The notes under the pieces are model-generated. The model saw only the letters and a list, made by a program, of their open reading frames with translations, was not told where the DNA came from and did no database searches. 64,000 bases of DNA from Dryocosmus kuriphilus (Eukaryota; Arthropoda; Insecta; Hymenoptera; Cynipidae). The stretch is taken from contig CM076192.1 in the NCBI GenBank assembly GCA_038277395.1, forward strand, positions 133,249,570 through 133,313,569, in the 5' to 3' direction. Below are positions 42,973-55,840 of this stretch, one piece after another. A program made the position numbers and the translations under genes. How positions within the stretch are numbered: position 1 is the first letter of the stretch; every line of letters begins with the position of its first letter.

Positions 42973-44424
42973 TGTTACGTCCCGAGTTAAGGCAAAAGTA
43001 GTATGGAAATGGAAAAGTAGAAGAGGCTTGTATCGCTGATTATTGTCAGGATGGTAAGTCCTGACCAATTATTTGTGTGAGATCGTTGTCACTTGTCAAT
43101 CCTACGCGGATCGTGTAATTGTAAATAAGGGTAGTTCACAGTTTGTTATAGTTCAATATGTTTATTATGATAAAATAGAATGAGAATATAGGTATAGAAA
43201 GGTGTACAGTTATTACTTAATGATTTACCTTTTACTTGAAAAGGGCAAGAGAGAGGTTGATTCGTCGCTTGCGTCTCTTTTCCGAATCGTCAACGACGAG
43301 AACGATTCACAGAGGTGGTTGATTGTTGTTGACCAATTGAAAGGAGTCAAAACTTATTGGTTTTGAAATTCGCTTTCCGACAGAGCGATACACGAAACTA
43401 TAACAAGATATCGAATCCACTCTTAAGTTCTTTACCGGACGTTTAACACTGCGGACTTTATCCAGTCGAGACTCTACTTTGACCCTTAGCCGAAGTCAAA
43501 GGGACTTATTTCACTGTTTGCAATTGACACTGAAGTTGTTTGTCCGATTTCCGAAGGACTACATTCACAAGATTAACTACTTTAACTTGCTACCTGAGGT
43601 TTATTTAACGGAACGAAGAAACGACGTGTACAGAGTAACTGCTTGGAACGTAAGACATCGTTTCTTCGTTCAACGGGGGTTTTTATAGCAAATCCTTCCC
43701 TTAGTCCGCGGGGATTCTCACAAATCTGCATCAAGGCACGTACGGTTGCAAATCTGCATCAAAGCACGTACCGTTATGAAATCAGATACTTTCGACTGGA
43801 TAAATAGTCCTTCTATGTTTCTATACTATCCCCATCATTCCTACTTCCTATGTTAGTCCCTGAATCCCTTATCGATCAATCATCGGTTGATTATTGATCG
43901 ATAATTGATTGATCATCAGTGGATTCGATTTATAATTTACCTCTTCTTTTGCCCTTTCAAATCTTACTTACATGATAATTATTGATACTTCCATAGTGCT
44001 ACTTATTCATTAATTTTTCTAGTCTTATTATTATTTATCTTAAAACTAAAATTATTCCTTTTGTCATTAAGCGCGATGGTACAATTTAAGCAAACCTAGT
44101 TTTCATGGTTGTCTTTAGAATGCTGACTTATCCACATTACCTAAGGTTTTCTCTGTGTGTGGTAATGCATTTTAATTTAGCTTGAGTTTACTTCTTTATC
44201 TTCTTACATGCTCATGAAACCTTGCTATGGTATATCAGTTCTAACCGGCTTTGTCTTTACTACCTTAACGACCACAGTACACTTATCTTATGTAGACACA
44301 TGCTCGAGTAGTCAGCTTTTAATCGAGCATTTATCATGGTAATGCGGTAAGTCAGATTCTCTATTATCATGCGTTACATGTAAATTATAAAATTTCAAAA
44401 AAATGTTAATTTGGGGATGTAACA
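42973..44424 (-). repeat. 5' LTR of the young element
   Basis: This 1452-bp repeat matches 27694-29145 with two differences that I could find. It contains the promoter and the same tandem and palindromic motifs. Confidence 0.95.
43680..43687 (-). promoter_or_regulatory. TATA box of the 5' LTR
   Basis: TATAAAAACCCCC on the minus strand is the likely start of the genomic RNA about 25-30 nt further on. The U3/R boundary would be near 43650. Confidence 0.6.
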
Positions 44425-44428
44425 CTTT
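44425..44428. repeat. Target-site duplication CTTT (right)
   Basis: This matches 27690-27693. Beyond it the interrupted core-monomer array resumes (CATATAGTTTTT, TTTTAATCTCGAAAAATATTA). Confidence 0.85.
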
Positions 44429-44522
44429 ATTACACATATAGTTTTTTTTTTTTAATCTCGAAAAATATTACTAAAAGTAGGTAAAACATTTAATTTTCGG
44501 CTGAATTGCAAAAAAAAAAAAA

Positions 44523-45716
44523 AATCTGCCCGCTTCGCGTGCACATTCGCATCGCGCACCACGTTTCGCGCGAAGTATGGGCGCGCCTAGGGCACGCGTC
44601 TGTTGGCAATCGAGCTTCGCGCTCGATACGTTATTTACGGCACTCGCGCTTCGCGCTCGATAAATTATTCACCTCGCGCTACGCGCTCGGTGTTCATGGA
44701 TCGTATAAACCTTTAAATTAAAAATTCCAAAAGGAACTATTTTACTTAAGGCTCTATCGCCCTTAAGGAATACATTCTCATCATGACACTCGCGCTTCGC
44801 GCTCGATAATCACATTTTTTTAAACGACATTGTAGATTGGTAAAGTTTTTTTGTGATTTTCCAAATTTTCACAATACAGGATTTCGATTCTTAAAAGTAA
44901 AACGATGAGTCTTATAAATAAATTTTGTAGCTCTTTCCAAGGTGAACAATTCTGCTTGTTAATATTTTCTCATATCCTGCATAGTTTCGCTGAAAAGTGG
45001 TTTTCTTTATATTTCATAACATATTTCACGAATAACTCAAAAACTACGCGTCTGCTCAAAAAAATGATAAAGAGTAAATTTATAGATCTTTTTGAGGTGA
45101 ATAACTTTGTTTAGTATCATTTTTCTGTATCTTGCATAGTTTGGCGGGAAATTTGGAGTTTTTTATTTTTAATTACGCTTTTTCGATTAAAACAAAAACC
45201 GTGCATTTTGTCAAAAAATGGTTGAAGCAAAATTTATAGATATTTTTGAATTGTATAACTTTGTTCTTTACCATTTTTTTTTTATCTTGAATATTATGTC
45301 GGGAAACCAGAGTCTTTTAATTTTAATAGCGTTTTCTTGATTAAAACAAAAGCCGTTCATTTTATCAAAAAACGGTCAAGACAAAATTTGTAGATTTTTT
45401 TCCGGTGAACAATTTTACTTTCTTATATTTTTTTTGTATCTCTCATGGTTTAGCCGAAAAATGGATTTTTTGATTTTGTGAAAACCATTTTTGATGGATA
45501 AAACCATAACTGTTGGTCAAAAACCGCTGGTTAACGAACCCGTCCTTTCTTTTTATCGCTTAAAGAAGTGTACCAAGGCGCACCCCAATCCGATTAGTCC
45601 TTTGAAAGTTATCGCGACCACAGACGACAACGCCAACGACGACAACGATGACGACAACGACGACGACAACGACAACGACGACGACAACAGACAGACAGAC
45701 ACCGTCGTAAAAACCG
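44523..45716 (-). mobile_element. HINE element, copy 5
   Basis: The left stem-loop end (AATCTGCCCGCTTCGCG) and core are typical. It breaks just after the GACAAC microsatellite (45625-45690) at GTCGTAAAAACC, where copy 6 begins in the opposite orientation. The normal subterminal end is absent. Confidence 0.82.
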
Positions 45717-46569
45717 TGATGAGAATGTATTTGTTAAAGCCGAAAAAGCTTAACAAAAATTAAAAATTACCAAATTATACTGGTCAATGGTTTGATCTTC
45801 AATTTTGAAGGGTCTATATCCACAAAATTAATGTAGGGGAATGTATCGTATCGAGCGCGAAGCGCGAGTACCAAACAATCGCGCGTCTTACACGGAAAAA
45901 CTTTATAGTTCAAACCAAAAAATACTAAAAAATCAAGGAAACTAAAATATATATTTGAAGAAAGTAACTTTTGTTTTTGAAACAGCCAACTGTATCCCCA
46001 ACTCATGGATTTTTATATCTTTGAATTAACAATGTGACTTCGTGAGATTCAAATGTCTTACAAAATTTAAACGTGATGTGGAATTTTTTGGTTAATAAGA
46101 AATAAGGTCAAATGATATAAGTTCGAATCCAAATTGTTAAAAAATACAGAAATTAAAGAAAAAAAATTCTGCTTTCATTCCACTTATTGTTATTTTGATG
46201 TCTTTTTCAATCATTTTAATTTTAATATAAACTGGGAAACCAATTATAAACTTCAAACCTTCATTAAAATTATTCCTGTTTTAATCAGCGGTATATTCAG
46301 ACTTTCAGCAAATCTATTTCAGCTATATATAATATCTTTGTTTCAAAGATTTAAAAATCTGATTCACTAATAATAATAGTCCAAATAAATGATAATGCAA
46401 ATCCCTATTTTCAAGATTTTTACAATATCCTTGGTTCATTTCCAACGATACTTGTGGTCAAGTCAAGAATAAATATCGTTAGTTCAACTATAATTTATTT
46501 TGCGTGTAGACGTGCTCATACTTCGCTCGAAGCGCGGCGCGCGCACCGCGCGATGAGGCAGATTTTTTT
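45717..46569 (+). mobile_element. HINE element, copy 6 (variant core)
   Basis: It starts GATGAGAATGTATTTGTTAAAGCCG and shares a ~170-bp block with 52355-52530 that other copies lack. The family block GAGCGCGAAGCGCGAG and, at 46505-46569, a degenerate right end (GCGATGAGGCAGATTTTTTT) follow. An AT-rich stretch of about 600 bp (45900-46500) lies inside. Confidence 0.7.
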
Positions 46570-47148
46570 CTTTACTTATAATTGAAATTCTGCAACCTGG
46601 TCGCGGGCAGCAGCCGAAGTAAGTCGTATGAAGTAAATCTAAAAAGCTGACAGTTTGGGAGCACTGGCAGCATTATCGCGCAGCGCGGTTTTTATTATTC
46701 GCATAATCGGATCTGGAGTGCCAATAGCGGCGGTGATTTCGGTTTTTCTCTGCAGTAATGCAGTTGTGAACACTACACAATGACTCTCTGAATGCCTCAT
46801 TGCATGCAGGATCGACGCCCACTCAAAACTTCCACTCAAATCGCCGCTGCGTCATTTTCCGCAATCAAACGATCGTGATCGCTCGGACAGTTGTGCAAAT
46901 ACAACCAGACCGATGTCATCGATGAGCATCGCAATTAAAACGTTTATGTCCCCTTGGATCTTTGCTTTCATCTGCATTAGAGTCGACATCATAAGAACAT
47001 TATTTTATCCTGATTTCACACAAAATCGAGAACCGCTATTCATTCCAGTCTCATCCTGAACTAAGTAAGTCAATAATGACTCGATATTCAACTTTACCTT
47101 TTATCCCAAACTTAATGTATAAATTTATGTATAAATTTCTATTATTTA
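46570..47148. other. Less AT-rich unassigned stretch
   Basis: From 46590 to 46940 the base composition is clearly more balanced than in the neighbours. A 66-codon minus-strand frame (46839-46639) lies there, but I recognise no domain. It could be a remnant of an exon or an unclassified element. Confidence 0.35.
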
Positions 47149-49639
47149 CAGGATGTCTACCCGACCGGGAAACAGGGAAAGCCGAGAAAAAACTAGGAAT
47201 TTTATTCAGTGACTGGGATCTTTACCTCTATTTTACCATAACACCATTTAGTTTGTTGGCACTAAATTTTTTAAATCTAATATTTGTTAATTTTGGACTG
47301 ATGATTTCATGAATTCGAAATTAAATCAAAGTTTCTCTTAACTAAATTGAAAACTATCTAAATTCTGAATAGAATGAGCTCATGATGAAATCATTTTGTC
47401 ATTTTTTGAGAAGCTTTTGCAAAAATGGTTCAAATGGTAATGTTCTCTTAAATGTTAAATATAATATGAAATAATAAATTTTTTTCGTTCTTCTTGACCT
47501 AATTTTAAAGTAAATTTCTATTGAATCACGTTTATTGAACGGTAATCAGTGAGAAACATATTTTTTTACATATATGAAATAACTAATCATGAATGAGATG
47601 GCTTCCACAAATTATATGAATTGGAATTTTTTCAACTTTTGACATTTTCATCAGAGAAGGTATTAGATTTATGTAAAATTTCACTTTCGCGGATTTCATG
47701 AAATCTCTACGTATTGAGACCTCCTGAATCCGCAAAAACGGTTTTTAAGACAGTGTCTGTCTGTCTGTTTTCATCGTCATCGTCGTTGTCGTCGTTGTCG
47801 TTGTCGTTTGAGCCTTTTCCCACGATAACTATCGAAGTACTAATCGGATTGGAGTGCGCTTTGGTACACTACTTTAGGGGGTGAAAGGAAAGGAGAGGTT
47901 CGTTAACCAGCCGTTTTTGACCAACGGTTATGGTCTTATCCATCAAGAACTGTTTTCACAAAATCAAAAAATCCATTTTCCGGCGAAACTATGAGAGATA
48001 AAAAAAACGCAGGAGAATAGAATTGTTCATCTTAAAAAAATCTACAAATTTCGTTTCAACCGTTTTTTTGATAAAATGAACGGTTTTTGTTTTAATCAAA
48101 AAAACGCTATTAAAATTAATTAACTCTGGTTTCCCGCCAAAATATTCAACATAAAAAAAATGATAAAGAACAGAATTGTTCAATTCAAAAAAATCTACAA
48201 ATTTTGTTTCAACGATTTTATGATAAAATTCACGGTTTTGGTTTTAATCGATAAAACGTTATTTAAAATCAAAAATTTTAAATTTCCCGCCAAACTATGC
48301 AAGATACGAAAAAATGGTGAGGTACAAAGTTTTTCACCTCAAAAAGATCTATAAATTTTCTGTCTGTCATTTTCTTGAGCAGAAGCGTAGCTTTTGATTT
48401 ATTCGTGAAACATGTTATGAAATATAAAGAAAACCACTTTTCAGAAAAACTATGCAAGTTATGAGAAAATATTTACATGCAGAATTGTTCACCTTGGAAA
48501 GAGCTACAAAATTTATTTATAAGACTTATCGTTATACTTTTAAGAATCGAAATCCTGTATTGTGAGAATTTGGAAAATCACAAAAAAAACTTTACCAATC
48601 TACAATGTGTTTTAAAAAAATGTAATTATCGAGCGCGAAGCGCGAGTGTCATGATGAAAATGTATTCCTTAAGGGCGATAGAGCCTAAAGTGAAATAATT
48701 TCTTTTGTAATTTTTCATTTAATGGTTTATACGATCCACAAAGACCGAGCGCGTAGCGCGAGGTGAATAACCTATCGAGCGCGAAGCGCGAGTGCCAACT
48801 GACCCGCGCCCCAGGCAAGCTCATCCTGCACGCGAAGCGCGCGATGAGAATTTGCCAGCGAAGCGGGCAGATTTTTTTATCTATAACTTCAACTTCTTGT
48901 ACAATGCAAGAAAAAAATACACAATAATGCTGATACGCTGCTGTGATTTTCTCTAGAAATTTATCTTTAGAAGGAGCCGAAGAGCATTCAAGAATGTTTA
49001 TTCTTTAAGTGTTTACTTAAAATTGAAGCAAATGTTACAATATATGCTATTTTTGCAATAGTTTCTTAAAATATTGATAAAATGACTTCCTACAGAGCTA
49101 ATATTATTCCAAGTTTAGATAGATTTAAACCGTTGTAGGAGAAAAAAATTTCAAATTGATAAAATTAACAAATTTTAAATGTTATAAAGTAAGGCGTACA
49201 TTGTCGACGTACTAAGTGGCGGTAGTGTACTAAAATGTAAATTAAAAATGTTTTGATTGGTATGTTATTACTCTCGGTTTTTTTATTACGAAAGATCACG
49301 AAGCATTGAAGTGTATCAGACAAATATATAAGAAAAATTTTTAACAGATTTTAATATTTCTTCTACACTTGATGGTTTCAAGATATAATATTTTCATTAT
49401 TTTCTTTCTCATAAAAAATACCTATATTTTTTTTTAATAAACATAAAGAGCATTATTTTGTTAGATTGGTTTATGATAGTTATACAATAACCTCGAATCA
49501 AATATTAAACATTAAAATAAAACTTTTGTCAGTTTGTAAATAATGAATTGACTAATTGGCCAGGAAAATTGACAACTTTACCGGGAGGAAATCGGAAAAT
49601 GATCGGCATTTAAACGTAATCCGTCGGGTAGACACCCTG
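47149..49639. mobile_element. Non-autonomous element with CAGG(A/G)TGTCTACCCGAC terminal inverted repeats
   Basis: The left end (CAGGATGTCTACCCGACCGG) and right end (reverse complement starts CAGGGTGTCTACCCGACGG) form ~19-bp inverted repeats. CCGGGAAACAGGGAAA-type sequence follows at the left, with an echo at the right (ACCGGGAGGAAATCGG). HINE copy 7 is nested inside; without it the element is about 1.25 kb. A related fragment lies near 24905. The superfamily is unknown, and no target duplication is clear. Confidence 0.55.
47642..48878 (+). mobile_element. HINE element, copy 7 (full length)
   Basis: It runs from ACATTTTCATCAGAG through the GTCGTTGTCGTT microsatellite (about 47767-47808), core monomers and the AGCGCGAAGCGCGAG block. 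It ends at GATGAGAATTTGCCAGCGAAGCGGGCAG, one stem base being changed. It is nested in the inverted-repeat element. Confidence 0.88.
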
Positions 49640-49831
49640 CATATAGTTATCAATATTTCCTAATATTTAACAATCATTTCTTTTGTAATTTTTATCAATG
49701 ACATAATTCATTGAAATTCACTAAAGTGAAAGTTATTCCAAAACATCTTTTACGTGATCGAAAGTTAAGACACGTCTTGCTGGCACTAAATTTCTTTGAA
49801 TCCTCCTTAAATTCGTGTAACGGTAATTAAT

Positions 49832-51069
49832 TACATTCTCATCTCAGTGAGAAGGTATTAGCTTTATGTGAAAAATGACTTTCGCGGATTTCATGAAATC
49901 TCGACGTTTCGTGAACCCCTGTATCCGAAAAAACATGTTTTACGACGGTCTCTGTCTGTTGTCGTTGTCATCGTTGTTGTCGTTGTCGTTGTTTTCGCCG
50001 TCGTCGTTGGAGACTGTTGCCACGATAACTTTCGAAGGACTAATCGGATTGGATTGCGCTTTGGCACCCTTCTTTAAGGCGTAAAAAGAAAGGACGAGTT
50101 CGTTCACCAGCGGTTTTTGACCAGCGTTTATGGTTTTATCCATCAAAAACTCTTTTCACAAAATCAAGAATTCAATTTTCCATCTAAACTATGCAAGATA
50201 AAGAAAAAATGGTCGAGAGTGAAATTATTCATCTCAAAAAAATCTACAAATTTTGTTTTAACTATTTTTTCATGAAATGCACGGTTTTTATCTTAATCGA
50301 GAAAAAGTTATTAAAAAGAAAGAACTGTGTTTTCTTGCCAAAATCTTGAAGACACGAAAAAAAAAATGATAATGAATAAAGTTGTTCACCTCAAAAAGAT
50401 CTACAAATTTTTTATTAATCGTTTTTTGATAAAATGCACGGTTTTTGTTTTAATAGAGAAAATGTTATTAAAAATGAAAAATTCATATTTGCCGCCAAAC
50501 TATGCAAGATACGAAAAAAATAATAATAAAAAAAGTTGTTCACCTCAAAAAGATCTACAAATTTGCTCTCCATCATCTTTTTGAACAGACGCGTAGCCTC
50601 TGAGTTATTCGTGAAATATTTTATTAAATACAGAAAATCCACTTTTCAGCAAAGTTATGCGAGATACGAGAAAATATTAACACGCAGAATTTTTCCCCTT
50701 GGAAAGAGCTACAAAATTTATTTATAAGACTCATCGTTTTACTTTTAAGAATCGAAATCCTGCGTTGTGAAAATTTGGAAAATTACAAAAAGATTTACCA
50801 ATCCACAATATGTTTAAAAAAATTTGATTGTCGAGCGCAAAACGCGAGTTTCATGATGAAAATGTATTCCTTAAGGTCGATAGAGCCTTAAGTAAAATAA
50901 TTTTTTTTGTAATTTTTAATAAAAAATTCGAATTTAATAATCTCATTAAAAGTAGGTGTTTTCAAATTTAAAGACTCAAGTAACGAGTACCGAGCATGAT
51001 GTGTAAGGACCAAAAAAATCCGAGCGCGATGCGAGCGATGAGAATGTGCCAGCCAAGCGGGCAGATTTT
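49832..51069 (+). mobile_element. HINE element, copy 8
   Basis: It starts TACATTCTCATCTCAGTGAG and ends GATGAGAATGTGCCAGCC, then AAGCGGGCAGATTTT. The microsatellite lies at about 49958-50010 and four core monomers follow. The CG-rich block is reduced. Copy 9 starts only 6 bp later in the same orientation. Confidence 0.86.
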
Positions 51070-51075
51070 GTTTTT

Positions 51076-52614
51076 TACATTCTCATCTCAATGAGAAAAG
51101 TAAGGACGAGTTCGTCAACCAGCCGTTTTTGACCATCGGTTCTGGTTTTATCCATCGTAATTTCTATCTAAAAATTAACACTTTAAGTTTCTCGCCAAAA
51201 TATGCAAGATACGAAAAAAATCATAATGAACAAAGTTATTCACCTGAAAAAGGTCTACAAATTTTCTTAATATTATTTTTTCCGAAAGACGCATAGTTTT
51301 TGAGTTATTCGTGAAAAATGTTATTAAATACAAGCAAATCCACTTTTCAGCATAAATATGCAAGATATGAAAAAAATGTATAATAAACAAGGGTTTTAAG
51401 CTTAAAAAGATCTACGAATTTGCTCAAAACTATTTTTTCATTCTTCGCATAGTTTATTCATGAAACGTATAATAGTTGTTTGAATTAAAAAATACATTAC
51501 TATATAAAGTCAATAAGAAGGTTATTAAAGGTTATTAAAAAATCTGCCCGCTACTCAGGCGTATTCTCAATACATTTCTCATGGTTACCAGTCGATTAAA
51601 GTGTATCAAAAACGTGAATTTCTTAATTTTTTACAAACTATGTTTGAAAAATGTAGTTATGCGAGACACTAAAAATTATTAAGAAAATGAATTTTTCGCC
51701 TTGGAGAGACCTACTAATCTGTTTAAAAACATTTTTTGATCCAACGCATAGTTTTTTGATGAAGCGTATAATAGTTTCTTTAATCAAGAAAAACATTACT
51801 AGAAAGATAAAAATCTACTTTTCAGGAAAACTATGCGACATACGAAAAAAATGTTAAGAGGCAAACTTTTTTACCTCAAAAATATCTACAAATTTTCTTT
51901 ATATCATTATTTGATACACAAATATTTTTTGTTTCAATGTTCAACAATTTTATTAATAAAGACCAAGAATTCAGTTTTCCACCGAACTATTCGAGATGCG
52001 AGAAAAATGTTAAGAAGGGGAGATGTTTATTTCAAAATGACCTACAAATTTTCTTTATATCTTTTTTTGAAAACATAAGTTTTTTGTTTTAATCGTGAAA
52101 AATATTATTAATAATCATGAATTCAATTTTTTCGTTGAAACTGTGCGAAGTGTGATATTTGTCCAGGAGAAAAATTATTCATCTCAAAAAGGTTTACATA
52201 TTTGCTTCATACCGTGTTTTCATAGGACTCATAGCTTTTTTTTTAATTGTGAAAAATGTTACTAAAAATAATAAAATTTTATTTCCACTCAAACTGCGAA
52301 AGAAATGTCGTATTTTGGACAAACTTTATTCGAGTGCGAAGCGCGAGACAGGTGATCAGAATGTACATATTTGTTAAAGCCGAAAGAGCTTCAACAAAAA
52401 ATTCAAAATTACCAATTTTACTGGTCAATAGTTCGATCTTTAATTTTAAAAGGTCCATACGTACAAATGTAGGGGGATGTGCAAACGCCGAGCGCGTAGC
52501 GCGTGGTAAATAACGTATCGAGCACGAAGCGCGAGTTCCAACACGCGTTCATACTTCGCGCGAAGCGCGGCGCGATGAGAATGTGCCCGCGAAGCGGGCA
52601 GATTTTTTAAATTT
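51076..52614 (+). mobile_element. HINE element, copy 9 (composite, expanded core)
   Basis: It starts TACATTCTCATCTCAATGAG but skips the microsatellite. Near 51541 an inverted stem-loop end appears (ATCTGCCCGCTACTCAGGCG). Core monomers continue at about 155-bp spacing (51821, 51977, 52131). The variant block seen in copy 6 follows, and a standard right end GATGAGAATGTGCCCGC, then GAAGCGGGCAGATTTTT, closes it. It may be two or three elements joined. Confidence 0.7.
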
Positions 52615-53778
52615 CATATAGATGTTAGATGCAAGCCTTCAAGGATAGAAAATTAAATTTAGAATTAAACAGAGACAAAATCGTACAAAATTTATTAATT
52701 TCCAAATTAGAGGCGTTTAAAGTTGTATAGCTTATAAATGCATAAATAAAATCTTCTGGGTGTACAGTCAAGCTAAAGATTAATCAGCCTTTAACTTGAT
52801 TTATAAAATCGATAAAAAAAGACCATTGATAATTGTAACAAATTATGGAGAAGAAACCAAATAGCTTAAATAAAAAATATTTCAGGTTATAAGTTTCTAT
52901 TGAAAAATTTTTAATATAATTATTTGAGATATTTGTGTTTTTCTTCCCTTTTGAAACAAAATTCGTAATTTTCAATCAATTTTGATTAACAAGAGCTCCT
53001 TATATTCTTTAAAAGACTCTTTACAATTCTGTTCGTCACATTTTTGTTAAATATCATTTAGGAAATTTTTTAGTCCGTAAAATGAATAGCTACATATAAT
53101 TCCTCAATAAGAAAACAAAGTATAAAATGAGCTATTAAAAATTAAAATTGAATCAAATTGATTAATTATTTCTTAAGTGGATGAAAAACACGAAATTCTG
53201 AATATCCATTTCCATTTTTATATAAAAAAATAAGTCCTAAACTTTTTTTATTTTCCTTTAGGTTTCTTTTCCAAATTTATTAAATGGCAGAACGGGATAT
53301 AAAAGGGGTACTTTGTTATTCGAATTCTAAATAAATCGAAAGTTTCCAGTTTGAATCGAGTTTCAAATTATAATTGTAAAAATGTCAAAAATGAAAATGA
53401 ACTGGAAAAATAATGCAAATTTTGCCCTTAATTCTTCTAAGGAACTTTATAACCTATTAATTTTTTAATGTTTTAAAAACAAAATTCTGTACATTAAGTT
53501 TACGAAAAAATTTTACGATTTTTTGGTTTTAAATGTAGATTGGTCAACAAATCGAGAAAAAATGTAAACTATTTTTAACATTTTTTAACTAAAAGTAAAG
53601 ATAAGTTAAGGAAGAGGAATGGATTAACATTTTTTATATCAGTTTCTAAATGGGACAAAGAAAGCAATCTAATATTTAATTTTATGTAACATTCTGTTCT
53701 AAGGTTTTTATGTGTTTTTTTTAATATTTAAGGAGAAATATTTTCTTACAATAAATATAATTAAATTGACCCCATTTT
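52615..53778. other. AT-rich non-coding stretch
   Basis: No gene, repeat boundary or RNA gene is supported here. Confidence 0.5.
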
Positions 53779-54560
53779 TACATTCTCATCTCAATGGGAA
53801 AGTATTAGTTTTATGTGAAAACTGACTTTCGCGGATTTCATGAAATCTCCACGTTTCATGACTTCCTGAATCCGAAAAAACATGTTTTACGTTGGTGTCT
53901 GTCTGTCGTTCTTGTCGTCGTTGTTGTTGTCGTCGTTGTTGTTGTCGTTGTAGTCTGTGAACACGATAACTTTCGAAGGACTAATCGGATTGGATTGCGC
54001 TTCGGCACACTTCTTTAGAGTGTAAAAAGTAAGGACAAGTTCGTTAATCGGCCACTTTTGACTAACGGTTATGGTTTTATCCATCAAAAACGGTTTTCAC
54101 AAAATCAAAAAATCCATTTTCCGGCTAAACTATGAGAGATATAAAAAAAATGTAAAGAAGTAAAATTGTTTACCTCAAAAAGTTCTACAAATTTGCTTTC
54201 TATCATTTTCTTGATCAGACGCGTAGTTTTCGAGTTATTCGTGAAGTATGTTAATTCGTATAAAAAAATCTACTTTTCCGCAAAAGTATGCGAGATACGT
54301 GAAAATATCAACAAGCAGAATTTATTATTCACCTTCCAAGGACCTACAAATTCCCTTGAAACCATTTTTTGATACAACCCATACTTTCTTCATTAAACGT
54401 ATAATACCGTTCTTTTAATCAAAAAATACATTACTATACAGTCAATAAAAAGTTTTTTAAAGATATTGAAAAATCTGCCCGCTACGCAGGCGCATTCTCA
54501 TCTCCTGTCTCGCGCTCACCAATCAATGAATTTATATCCAAAACGTAAATTTCTTCATTT
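53779..54560 (+). mobile_element. HINE element, copy 10 (composite, truncated)
   Basis: It has a typical left end and a GTCGTT microsatellite (about 53905-53950), then core sequence. Near 54473 an inverted stem-loop end appears (AATCTGCCCGCTACGCAGGC), as in copy 9 and with the same preceding sequence (TACATTACTATA..GTCAATAA). It ends near a CTCGCGCTCACCAATCAATG block. Confidence 0.72.
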
Positions 54561-54602
54561 TTCGCACAGCTTGGCTGAAAAATGCAATTTTTTTTATTAT
54601 TA

Positions 54603-55840
54603 TTACATCCTCATCTCAATGAGAAAGTATTAGTTTTATGTGAAAACTGACTTTCGCGGATTTCATGAAATCTCCACGTTTCATGACCTCCTGAATCCGA
54701 AAAAACATGTTTTACGTTGGTGTCTGTCGTTGTTGTCGTCGTTGTTGTTGTCGTCGTTGTTGTTGTCGTCGTTGTAGTCTGTGAACACGATAACTTTCGA
54801 AGGACTAATCGGATTGGGTTGCGCTTTAGCATACTTCTTTAAAGCGTAAAAAGTAAGGACGAGTTCGTTAACCAGCCACTTTTGACCAACGGTTATGGTT
54901 TTATTCATCAAAAACGGTTTTCAAAAAATAAAAAAATCCATTTTCCGGCTAAACTATGAGAGATAAAAAAAAATGTGAGATAGTAAAATTGTTCAACTCA
55001 AAAGGATCTACTTTTGTCTCAACTGTTTTTTGACAAAATGAAGGGTTTTTGTTTTAATCAAGAAAATGCTATTAAAATTTAAAAACTCTGGTTTCCCGCC
55101 AAAATATTCAAGATAAAGAAAAATAGTAAAGAACAAAGTTGTTAAATTTAAAAAGATCTACAAATTTTGTTTAAACCATTTTATGATAAAATGCACGGTT
55201 TTTGTTTTAATCGCTAAAACGTTATTAAAAATCAAGGTTTTCAAATTTCCCGCTAAACTATGCAAGATACGGAAAAATGATAATAAACGAAGTTGTTCAC
55301 CTTAAAAGGGTCTGCAAATCTTCTCTCTATCATTTTTTTCAACAGACGCGTAGTTTTTGAGTTATTCGTGAAACATGTTATGAAATATAAAGCAAACCAC
55401 TTTTCAGCAAAACTGTGCAAGATATGAGAAAATATTAACAAGCAGAATTGTTCACCTTGGAAAGAGCTACAAAATTTATTCGTTAAGACTCATCGTTTTA
55501 CTTTTAAGAATCGAAATCCTCTATTGTGAAAATTTGGAAACTCACAAAAAAACTTTACCAATCTACAATGTGTTTTAAAAAATGTAATTATCGAGCGCGA
55601 AGCGCGAGTGTCATGATGAGAATGTATTCCTTAAGGGCGATAGAGCCTTAAGTAAAATAATTTCTTTTGGAATTTTTAATTTAAAGGTTTATACGATCCA
55701 TAAACACCGAGCGCGTAGCGCGAGGTGAATAATCTATCGAGCGCGAAGCGCGAGTGCCAACAGACGCGCGCCGTAGGCGCGCTCATACTTCGCGCGAAGC
55801 GCGCGATCAGAATGTGCCCGCGAAGCGGGCAGATTTTTTT
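54603..55840 (+). mobile_element. HINE element, copy 11 (full length)
   Basis: It runs from TTACATCCTCATCTCAATG to the GCCCGCGAAGCGGGC stem-loop and AGATTTTTTT. The microsatellite is at 54727-54775. It lies about 40 bp after composite copy 10, same orientation. Confidence 0.9.

Larger units (their letters stand above)
27694..44424 (-). mobile_element. Young Gypsy/errantivirus-like LTR element with accessory genes, 16.7 kb
   Basis: This minus-strand element has identical-length 1452-bp LTRs, a 4-bp target duplication CTTT (27690-27693 and 44425-44428), a tRNA-Leu-type primer site and a purine tract beside the 3' LTR. Its gene order from the 5' LTR is: protease-like ORF, gag, pol, dsRNA-binding/CCHC ORF, env. 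An antisense spliced gene and the 3' LTR follow. I noticed two differences between the LTRs (near 29028/44268 and 29132/44411), so the insertion is very recent. The length is far above the 7-9 kb usual for errantiviruses. Gag, pol and env each have one frame break in this copy. Confidence 0.93.
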
